From CAJXMH01 sp040220135 (GTDB lineage Bacteria; Bacteroidota; Bacteroidia; Flavobacteriales_E; Vicingaceae), in the NCBI GenBank assembly GCA_040220135.1, contig JAVJTT010000013.1:62001-126000 (forward strand): 64,000 bases of DNA. Direction: 5' to 3'. Numbering within the stretch: position 1 is the first letter of the stretch; the number at the start of each line of letters is the position of its first letter. A program made the position numbers and the translations under genes. Shown here piece by piece: positions 27,271 through 34,260 of the stretch. The notes under the pieces were generated by a model. The model ran no database searches. It was not told the DNA's origin and saw only the letters and a list, made by a program, of their open reading frames with translations.

Positions 27271-27384
27271 AAGGACTGATTTTAGTTACCTAAGATAGAG
27301 ATTTTGGGTGAATCAAAGTCAATTGGGTTTTCTATAGAGTTGGCTGCTTCTGCTCTTTGATCGCTAATAAGCTGGCTGTATAGC

Positions 27385-27401
27385 AAAAGGCTCAGCCTTT
27401 T
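27385..27401. terminator. Hairpin overlapping the VF530 gene stop
   Basis: AAAAGGC, a 3-base loop and GCCTTTT form a 7-base stem that contains the stop codon at 27392-27394. T-runs follow on both sides, stronger on the plus strand. Confidence 0.4.
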
Positions 27402-27634
27402 TTAAAGGTTTTTAGATAAAGCCTTTCTACTTTAGTCCTAGCCCAATCGGTTCTTCTTAAAAACTTTAAACTCGATTTAATGGAGGGATTACTGTAAAAG
27501 CAATTGATCCTGATTCTTTCCCCTAATTCTTCCCAACCGTAGTGCTCTACCAAAGCTTCTAGCATGTCGACTAGCTTTACTCCATGCAGTGGGTTATTCG
27601 GTTGTTTTTGCGGGGTGTTTTCGTTCTTTTCCAT
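27392..27634 (-). CDS. VF530 family DNA-binding protein
   Basis: An 80-residue protein that matches the VF530 (DUF2132) pattern along nearly its whole length: NPLHGVKLVDMLEALVEHYG, then WEELGERIRINCFYSNPSIK and SSLKFLRRTDWARTKVE. The family is a small helical, double-stranded-DNA-binding fold. The biological role is unknown. It lies 10 bases after the SDR gene. Confidence 0.93.
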   Translation of the reverse strand: MEKNENTPQKQPNNPLHGVKLVDMLEALVEHYGWEELGERIRINCFYSNPSIKSSLKFLRRTDWARTKVERLYLKTFKKG

Positions 27635-27644
27635 CTGACTTGAC

Positions 27645-28760
27645 TTAGTAGCTTTCTTTAAATCGCTGACGTACCGAATAATTGATCAAGTTCATAAAGT
27701 TTTCATGCACCCCTAAGGTCAGTTCTAACTGCCACTGGTCGATCAACTTCATGATTTCCTCTGCCTGAAATTGCAAGTCAGGAACGGAAACGTATTTTTC
27801 GAACAGACTACCAATGCTCTTGTAATAAAGGGTCTCAAAAGGGTTTAGGTTTTCCGGTTTTTGTTCTTGGTATTCATATGATCTAATGTTGAAAGCTTCC
27901 AACACCTCTCCCACATAGTCTGTATGTAAAATTTGTTTGGGATTTACAATGTTCAATTCTTCAATTTTCGGATTAGAAAAAGCATGAAGGACGGCACGGG
28001 AGACAAAATCTACTGGTACGATGTTTAAACCACTTTTTTTGTCGACCCATATTCTAAACTTTTCCAAAGACTTTTTGGCGTGTTTGTCGAGAAAAATGGC
28101 CCAGGAATAAAAAACATCGTATTTGGGAGTTTCAAAAAAGGGTTTGTCTAGCAGGCGACCACAAATAATGCTAGGTCGAAGAATTTGAGCATTAATGTTT
28201 TTGGCTTGGCAACTTTCCTTTACGTGTTGTTCGCATTCATATTTCGATTGCTCGTAAGGATTTCTAAATTGAGAAACGGCGTGCTTCTCCATTTGGTCAC
28301 TGACCTTCTGATCTTGAATGCCAAAAGAAAAAGCCGTACTGATGTAGAGAAAGCGATTGGCTTTACTTGGCAACTGATCGATCAATTGTTTGGTCACCAA
28401 AAAATTTTGTTGGTAAACTTCATCTTTAGATTGAGTGGTTTGCTGCAGGCTGGTAGAACCGGCACAGTGAATCACCGTATCAAAGTCATACTGCTCAAGT
28501 GTTTGCTTGTTCAAGCTAGATAAGTCTTCGGCAATTACGCTTACTTTCTCTAAATAAGCTTGTAGCGGAAAGGCTTTTAAAAACTCTGGACGAGATTTAT
28601 CTTGCAGGATGTCAACCAAACGCTCCTCAGCGGTCTTTTCAGTATCTCGAATCACCACAAAAAGGTGCTCAACGCTTTGTTCTATTAACGCTTTTCGAAG
28701 CCACTCAAACAGAATGTGACTTCCTAAAATTCCGCTTGCTCCGGTTAATAAACAATTCAT
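27645..28760 (-). CDS. NAD-binding thioester-reductase-like SDR
   Basis: A 371-residue extended short-chain dehydrogenase of the NAD_binding_4 type. It has GASGILGSHIL for the dinucleotide, VIHCAGSTSL, YISTAFSFG and the catalytic NPYEQSKYECE (YxxxK). Relatives reduce acyl thioesters or fatty acyl-CoA, or act as NAD-dependent epimerases; no carrier domain is attached here. Substrate unknown. Confidence 0.82.
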   Translation of the reverse strand: MNCLLTGASGILGSHILFEWLRKALIEQSVEHLFVVIRDTEKTAEERLVDILQDKSRPEFLKAFPLQAYLEKVSVIAEDLSSLNKQTLEQYDFDTVIHCAGSTSLQQTTQSKDEVYQQNFLVTKQLIDQLPSKANRFLYISTAFSFGIQDQKVSDQMEKHAVSQFRNPYEQSKYECEQHVKESCQAKNINAQILRPSIICGRLLDKPFFETPKYDVFYSWAIFLDKHAKKSLEKFRIWVDKKSGLNIVPVDFVSRAVLHAFSNPKIEELNIVNPKQILHTDYVGEVLEAFNIRSYEYQEQKPENLNPFETLYYKSIGSLFEKYVSVPDLQFQAEEIMKLIDQWQLELTLGVHENFMNLINYSVRQRFKESY

Positions 28761-28882
28761 TTCTTACTCCAACTTTTCAGGCCGCTAAAGTAACTATTGA
28801 AATTGGGTTCAATGGCTTATTGAAAAATACTTCATTCAATGGGGAAGTGAATAGGAAAGGGGAACCAAAAAAATTGGAAAAA

Positions 28883-29443
28883 CTAAAATGCCGTCAAGTA
28901 AAACTCCATCATTCTGAAGACTATAAAAAGCAGAAAAGCAATTGCGAATTTGATAAAAACTCGCTTTTTTGAGGGTTCGGATTTTGAGCTGAGTAAAATA
29001 GTTTGAATGCCTTGAATCAGTTTCTTTCGGTTCAAATAAAGAATAATCAAGATCAAGCTTTGGTAGATTATTGCCGCCCTTAACGCACCTTCATTTACAC
29101 TAAAGAAAATGTCTTGTAAAATAATGTTGACCAAAATGGAAGAAGTAAACAAGCAGCCGATAATACGCGTTTTTTTGATCAGGATGAGCAGACCTCCGAT
29201 TATTTCAAATACTCCAAGGGTAATGGCAAAAGGCTTTGAGTAGCCGTAAAAGGCCCACATTAATTGCATGGGAGTTAAACTAGAAAGTGGGGTGTTTACT
29301 TCAGCAGCTCCTTCGAATTGCAAGTATTTGGCACCTCCATAAACCAGCATGGCAAAAACCACAATCCAACTCAGGGCATTTTCTAAGATTTCGAGCCGTT
29401 CTTGTTTATCTAACCTTAAATGCGTGAATCTTTTTGACTTCAT
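28883..29443 (-). CDS. DoxX-family membrane protein
   Basis: A 186-residue protein with a cytoplasmic basic N-terminus, hydrophobic helices near 25-45, 75-95, 100-115 and 120-137, and a final helix near 165-183. The GVFEIIGGLLILIKK segment fits the DoxX group. Function is unknown. Monocistronic, with 122 bases to the next gene. Confidence 0.75.
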   Translation of the reverse strand: MKSKRFTHLRLDKQERLEILENALSWIVVFAMLVYGGAKYLQFEGAAEVNTPLSSLTPMQLMWAFYGYSKPFAITLGVFEIIGGLLILIKKTRIIGCLFTSSILVNIILQDIFFSVNEGALRAAIIYQSLILIILYLNRKKLIQGIQTILLSSKSEPSKKRVFIKFAIAFLLFIVFRMMEFYLTAF

Positions 29444-29638
29444 CTACTATAGGGGATAAGTTGCATCTTTAGCCGTAATATAGAGAAACCTTTATTATTC
29501 GAATGGAGAAAATGGATGAGTGGTGGTGTTATTTAGAATCGTAAAACAATCAGGACTAAAAGTCTTAAAACTAATTACACTGAATGTAGTCGTCTTCCTG
29601 CAAAGGTAATTCGTATAATCAAAAAGGTTTTACAAGGT
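29444..29638. other. Intergenic stretch, nothing recognised
   Basis: The left part of the 447-base gap between the DoxX-like gene and glsA. AT-rich, with no open frame, hairpin or promoter that I would defend. The right part of the gap holds the esterase remnant. Confidence 0.4.
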
Positions 29639-29851
29639 CTACTGTTTATTCTCTGCCGTTCTAAAAAGTTTCTCAAAAGCATGATATACGGCAAGGTGCA
29701 AAGCATCACCGTGGGTTTTATCTTCTAAGAATTCAAAAAACAATTTGTCGTTTTCTTTTTTATAAGGCTTTAACTTTTGGTACAACTCTCTAGTAGTTCG
29801 CTCCATTACTTCACCCTCTTTCCCAACCGCAATGTAAATGGACTTGTTGGT
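29639..29851 (-). pseudogene. C-terminal remnant of an alpha/beta-hydrolase esterase
   Basis: The minus strand is open for 70 codons, ending at 29639, and translates to SIYIAVGKEGEVMERTTREL followed by a segment with FFEFLEDKTHGDALHLAVY. This matches the end of Bacteroidota putative esterases, including the catalytic His region (THGDALH). The frame is closed by an in-frame stop at 29852-29854, and no N-terminal half exists before glsA ends at 29891, so the gene was cut by a deletion or rearrangement. Confidence 0.65.
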
Positions 29852-29890
29852 TTATGGAGGTCTGCAAAAAGAGATAAGTTGATATATCAA

Positions 29891-30805
29891 TTAGAAAATA
29901 GATAACTCCGATAAGGTGGTGAAATCCTCTAGAAAGCGCATTCCCCGGTAGGAGTTACCTTTTTCATTCAGTTTGGGGCTCCAAACAGCAATGGCGTAGT
30001 GGTTAGGGTGCACCGCCAAAATGCCTCCACCTACGCCACTTTTTCCAGGCAAACCCACCTTAAAAGCAAATTCTCCCGACTCATCATAAAAGCCACAGGT
30101 TTGCATCAGTGCATTAATTCTCTTCGATTGGCTTTTGTTGAGTATGCTTTCACCTTTAAAAGTGGTATAAGACTTTCTTGCCAAAAACAAAAAGGTTTCT
30201 GAAAGCTCTTGGCAAGTCATTTCGATGGAGCAAAGGTCAAAATAGAAATCAAGTACCTCTCCCGGATCATTTTTAATGTTTCCATATGATTTAATGAAGT
30301 TGCACAAGGCGGCATTTCGAAAGCCTATCTTCCTTTCTGACTCCGCTATTCTTTTGGAGTAATTGATGTCTTGGTTGTTAGAAATATTCCTAACAAAGGC
30401 TAAATATTCTTCTTTAGGATGCTCTAGATTAGACATAAGGATGTCTGCAATTACCAGCGCACCACCATTGACAAAAGGGTTTCTCGGTCTGCCAAAGTCG
30501 GCCTCCAATTGTACTAAAGAATTAAAAGGAGTGCCAGAAGGCTCAACGCCCAAACGACCCCAAATACTTTCTCCAAGAATGCCGTAGGCCATGCTAAGTG
30601 AAAGCACTTTTGAAATACTTTGAATCGAAAATTTATCATAACAGTCGCCCTTACCAAAATGCTGCCCCTCTATAGTGGACAAGTGGATGCCAAATTTTTC
30701 AGGATCTACTTTCGCCAACTCCGGAATGTAAGAAGCCAACTGACCTTTATCTTCTAGGCTGATAGTTTTTTGGTAACTCTTTTCAATGATTTCTTCAAAA
30801 TTCAC
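29891..30805 (-). CDS. glsA: Glutaminase A
   Basis: A 304-residue glutaminase of the serine-dependent beta-lactamase-like fold, converting glutamine to glutamate and ammonia. It shows the SxxK site in FSIQSISKV, with GRPRNPFVNGGALV, the catalytic Tyr/Lys region, and KVGLPGKSGVGGGILA near the end. The length is usual for bacterial GlsA. The stop abuts a 12-base palindrome (TTGATATATCAA). Confidence 0.95.
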   Translation of the reverse strand: MNFEEIIEKSYQKTISLEDKGQLASYIPELAKVDPEKFGIHLSTIEGQHFGKGDCYDKFSIQSISKVLSLSMAYGILGESIWGRLGVEPSGTPFNSLVQLEADFGRPRNPFVNGGALVIADILMSNLEHPKEEYLAFVRNISNNQDINYSKRIAESERKIGFRNAALCNFIKSYGNIKNDPGEVLDFYFDLCSIEMTCQELSETFLFLARKSYTTFKGESILNKSQSKRINALMQTCGFYDESGEFAFKVGLPGKSGVGGGILAVHPNHYAIAVWSPKLNEKGNSYRGMRFLEDFTTLSELSIF

Positions 30806-30886
30806 AGGCTTTGATTTTTATTATGCTAAGCTAAGCAGGATTCGCAATTCGAAATAATACTCGAGGAATGTCTTCTATTTTCATTT

Positions 30887-31630
30887 TTATAAAGTGTATG
30901 AAAAGCCGACTGTGGCATAATGAACCAAAGTGAAATTATACACTTCATCATTATCAGCACCACCCTCAAGAATTCGATATCCGGCACGGATTCTTAGTTG
31001 TTCTGAAAGGTTATAGGTGCCGGCCAACATCACATCCTCCGCTCTACCTTGTGGAGCGGCCAAAGCATCTCCTCTCAACAAAATTCCCATTTTCTCTTGG
31101 GGTTGCCAATGCAGTCTGAAGTTGATGAGAGGCACAAAACCAAGATTGGTTTTTGAGGCATTTAAGCCTTCGCTTTTTAAAGAAATTTCGGCATCTCTTA
31201 TCTTCCCGCTAAAACCTAAGCCAAGCTCAAACTTTGGCTGATCTACCAAACGATAGCGATAAGTTAAGCGGTAAGAGTTAAAAGTATAGGAAGCTTCAAT
31301 GGGGCTGTTCGCTGAAAAATTCTCTCCGGCAAAAGCAAGGGTAAAATTTGTTGAGCCATTAGAGTTAATGGTAAGCGGAGCGTATAAAGCTGAAAAAGTG
31401 TGCCTCGACTTAATAGTATAGCCGGCTCTAGCCCGATAAAAAGGACTAGGGTCAGGACTAAGGTCTGTTTTAAGGGAAAAGCGGGTGCCGGCATCCCCCG
31501 GCACTTGCACATTGTTATATCCACTAAAGACAACACCACTTTCAAGATCTATAAATGCCTGAGCAGTTGCTAAATGGGTTTGAAACAGCATGGTCAATGA
31601 AAGCAGCATAGTTGATAAAATAAACTTCAT
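30887..31630 (-). CDS. Outer-membrane beta-barrel protein
   Basis: A 247-residue protein with a signal peptide (ends LATAQA) and alternating beta-strand patterns through to a C-terminal aromatic strand (VHYATVGFSYTL), as in small outer-membrane barrels. It is probably an 8-10 stranded porin-like protein. No family name can be assigned with confidence. Confidence 0.78.
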   Translation of the reverse strand: MKFILSTMLLSLTMLFQTHLATAQAFIDLESGVVFSGYNNVQVPGDAGTRFSLKTDLSPDPSPFYRARAGYTIKSRHTFSALYAPLTINSNGSTNFTLAFAGENFSANSPIEASYTFNSYRLTYRYRLVDQPKFELGLGFSGKIRDAEISLKSEGLNASKTNLGFVPLINFRLHWQPQEKMGILLRGDALAAPQGRAEDVMLAGTYNLSEQLRIRAGYRILEGGADNDEVYNFTLVHYATVGFSYTL

Positions 31631-32052
31631 TCTTATCCTTTTTTAATGTTAATGCTTAAGCAGGCCTTTTGTTTTAGCTTAAGCTATAAGATGCATTTTT
31701 TAAGAATGGGGCAAAGTTTAAAAGCGGCAATTTTAAGCTGCGGAAGGAGGAGAGAATGAACGTCTAGTATGTATCGAATATGATTGTCTGGAGGAATAAA
31801 TGCACTAGCAGTTTGTAATTAAAATAGGACTGCAAGTCCTGAAAATAAAAAACACGGACTAAGAAGTCCGTGCTAGTAGGTAGAAATGTTAGTGAAAAAT
31901 TGAACTTAGTATTTGATGGAAGGTGAGAAGGTTGAGGTTTTCTGTGCTTCAATGCTCTGGATTAAAAAACTAAATTATTGACACATCAACTTCAAGTACC
32001 TCTAAATAAAAGTGAGAAGTAGGGAAGTATAAATTTATTGACATTATTCCTT
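31631..32052. other. 422-base intergenic region with structured repeat
   Basis: No gene is supported here. The region holds the two-hairpin element at 31804-31877. The rest is AT-rich, with only short chance frames. Confidence 0.5.
31804..31877. repeat. Cloverleaf-like palindromic repeat element
   Basis: The terminal repeats ACTAGCA (31804-31810) and TGCTAGT (31871-31877) enclose two hairpins: AGGACT-GCA-AGTCCT (31826-31840) and CACGGACT-AAGA-AGTCCGTG (31853-31872). Both stems share GGACT/AGTCC. The layout resembles REP/BIME elements moved by RAYT transposases. The second hairpin is followed by TTTTTT on the minus strand and could also terminate transcription from 32053. No second copy was found in the window. 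Confidence 0.5.
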
Positions 32053-32376
32053 TTAAAAGAGCATTCCAAAAAACCCTAAAAAGAAACCGAGGGTTAAGGC
32101 AAGGCCAAGAATAGTACCGACCAATAGACAAAAAATGATACGGAGTGCTTGCCCTTTGATAATATTTTGTAGCAGTTTTGATAAACCAAGCTGCGCAAAG
32201 AAAATGGGTAAGAAGTAAGCTAAAAATACTGCCATACCCCCTATGGAAATCAATCCCTCTAAACTAAACCTTCCTTCATCAATGAAGAAAAGAAAGAGGA
32301 CGAATAAGGCTGAGAATATAAAGTAAAAGCCAAGCTCTTTGTTTTCGGTTTGTACAAACCGACTTGTTTTTGTCAT
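32053..32376 (-). CDS. Small three-helix membrane protein
   Basis: A 107-residue protein with three hydrophobic segments (GFYFIFSALFVLFLFFI, then LISIGGMAVFLAYFLPIFF, and a last helix rich in G, L and F). No family recognised. It lies 26 bases after the lipoprotein gene, probably in one transcript. No charged residues within the helices suggest transport. Confidence 0.7.
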   Translation of the reverse strand: MTKTSRFVQTENKELGFYFIFSALFVLFLFFIDEGRFSLEGLISIGGMAVFLAYFLPIFFAQLGLSKLLQNIIKGQALRIIFCLLVGTILGLALTLGFFLGFFGMLF

Positions 32377-32402
32377 CTGCTTTTCTTCTAGCTTAGTAAG
32401 CG

Positions 32403-33155
32403 TTATAACGCAGTCTGGTAAAATAAAGTGCCTTTTTCATCTTCAAAGGCTATCACGCCGAACTCAAGGTGATAATAAAATTTTGTGGGGTATTGTTTGT
32501 AATGAGTGCTTAGCTTTCGAACGACTTCGATCACATTGGTGTAATTATTTGAAGGAGTTGAATACTGAGACAATAAGGTCACTTGGTCCTCATTTTCTCT
32601 TAATTCTATGCCTCTAAAGCGAGTGGGGTCAGTCACAGTAAGCCAAACTTCAGATCCATTGTAGTAAATTTTAAGGCTTGGATGCGGTCTTTTTTCACTT
32701 TCATAAACGAAGGTGGTAAAACTTCCATAATCTCGACTAAAAACCTGGTAAGCAATGCTGTCTTTAGTAAACATGCGATTTCCATAGTAAGAGCCGGAAT
32801 CATAAGTGACAATGTTGGTATCCAATCTTTTAAAGTCGGGTAATTGATAATTAATATGGCCTCTATTGTTATTGCACAAGTCTTCATTGCAGACACATAT
32901 CCCAAACATGTCTTTTTGGCAAGCTACTACTGATGCTTTGCCAATGAAAGTGCCCTTGTGCTGAATTACTAAGGTGCTATCTACTCCGTTGGTAAACACT
33001 TTACTCTCTAATTGTTTAGGAAGCAAGGCTTGGCCTTCAGAAGAAAGCCCTTTACAGGTATATTTTCGGTCATTACATTTTTTTCGGCAAGATGAAAAAT
33101 GGATAATGAAGCCAAAGAGAATAAATAAATTAAGGGCCTTTGAAATGGTTCTCAT
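32403..33155 (-). CDS. Cys-rich putative lipoprotein
   Basis: A 250-residue protein with a lipoprotein signal (FIIHFSSCRKK, lipidated Cys near residue 23). The mature part has several Cys (CNDRKYTCKG, ACQKDMFGICVCNEDLCNN) that could form disulfides, followed by a beta-rich domain with many aromatic residues. No family recognised. Cotranscribed with the small membrane protein downstream. Confidence 0.72.
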   Translation of the reverse strand: MRTISKALNLFILFGFIIHFSSCRKKCNDRKYTCKGLSSEGQALLPKQLESKVFTNGVDSTLVIQHKGTFIGKASVVACQKDMFGICVCNEDLCNNNRGHINYQLPDFKRLDTNIVTYDSGSYYGNRMFTKDSIAYQVFSRDYGSFTTFVYESEKRPHPSLKIYYNGSEVWLTVTDPTRFRGIELRENEDQVTLLSQYSTPSNNYTNVIEVVRKLSTHYKQYPTKFYYHLEFGVIAFEDEKGTLFYQTAL

Positions 33156-33351
33156 CTTAGTCGGTGGTGATGCATAAAAGTAACAAAATTAGCATTCCGC
33201 TTTTCGGAACCGCTACTTTAGACAGTAGCTAGAAAAAATTACAGATACAAACCTAAAGGACTTAGGAGGAATTTCGCGGTGGTGGTGAGTTGGTGTTAGA
33301 TTAATAAGCACACGATACGCTTCGTTAATCGCCCGGGAACGGAGGAATTCT

Positions 33352-34260
33352 TTACAAGTTTGATTTTAATTGTGAACTTAAATTATTGATGTTATCAATA
33401 TGTACATTAATGTCTTTTCTGATTTTTTTACAAAGTTCTTCATTAAATTCTTCACCACCTTTGGTTCTAAAAACCTGTTTTTCTTCATCTAATATTGCAT
33501 GAGCAAATTGGTTCCTAACAAATAGTATTTCCTTTTTATACTCTGCAATAAAATTCACAAGACCTTCCTTATTGATAATGTTAGATAAAGTATTTGCTCT
33601 TTGGGCTGCAGAAAATGCTACCGGGTCTCCAATTATTTTTTCAAGCCTTGAGTTTTTCTGATACTTTTCTGCTTTACTTAATTTCTCTCTGTGGAAAGAT
33701 ATTATTTCTTCAAATAGAGCATTGCTGATTTCATCATCATTTTTTTTCTCAAAATACTCATTGACAATCTCGAGAGTTTTTTCGTCTAGGTTACTTGTTT
33801 CGTGCATTATCATACCTCTCATAGCTACAATGTGGTTGAATTTTCGTAATGTTAAATCAATTAAGTTTTTTATTTCACTACGCAAATCCCTATAACTATT
33901 GCCTGTTAAAGTATAGAAGGTAACTCTATTATTATTAATTAACTTGTTGTCAACTGCTAAATCTTGTTTGGCAGAATAGAAAAATATTTCAGTGGAAATG
34001 TTATTTTCTCTTCTGACGAAGTCAATTACTTCACTCCCTAATTTGCCGTCATTTAAGTGATAATCAGTAATTATTAAATCAAAATCATCTTTTAATACGG
34101 CTTTTTTGAAATTTTCAACATTCTCAAATGTTTTAATATATACTTGGAAATAATGTTCTGTTTTTAAATAATCAACTAAATAATCTCTTATGTCTGTGAA
34201 CGGACTTTCTTCTTCTTCAAATTTATCGTCAATCCATATAACTTTGTAATCTATTTTCAT
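33352..34260 (-). CDS. Response regulator with C-terminal HEPN-like domain
   Basis: A 302-residue protein. Residues 1-135 form a receiver: acidic pair D11-D12 (WIDDKF), phospho-acceptor D66 (IITDYHLNDG) and S96 (FFYSAK). The conserved distal Lys is not evident (VTFYTLTG). Residues 140-302 are helical and contain FVRNQFAHAI, in which R249-N250...H254 fit the RNxxxH motif of HEPN ribonucleases. No DNA-binding domain is seen, so this is not a usual transcription regulator. Its ATG overlaps the kinase stop by four bases. I infer an RNase effector controlled by phosphorylation. The HEPN call rests on one motif plus helical context. Confidence 0.72.
   Translation of the reverse strand: MKIDYKVIWIDDKFEEEESPFTDIRDYLVDYLKTEHYFQVYIKTFENVENFKKAVLKDDFDLIITDYHLNDGKLGSEVIDFVRRENNISTEIFFYSAKQDLAVDNKLINNNRVTFYTLTGNSYRDLRSEIKNLIDLTLRKFNHIVAMRGMIMHETSNLDEKTLEIVNEYFEKKNDDEISNALFEEIISFHREKLSKAEKYQKNSRLEKIIGDPVAFSAAQRANTLSNIINKEGLVNFIAEYKKEILFVRNQFAHAILDEEKQVFRTKGGEEFNEELCKKIRKDINVHIDNINNLSSQLKSNL

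Noticed and set aside
29879..29890. TTGATATATCAA palindrome at the end of glsA
   Set aside because: Short, AT-only core and not in a promoter position; such palindromes are expected by chance in AT-rich DNA.
31764..31952. 62-codon open frame on the minus strand
   Set aside because: It runs through the two hairpins of the repeat element, has no promoter or coding-like composition, and resembles no protein known to me.
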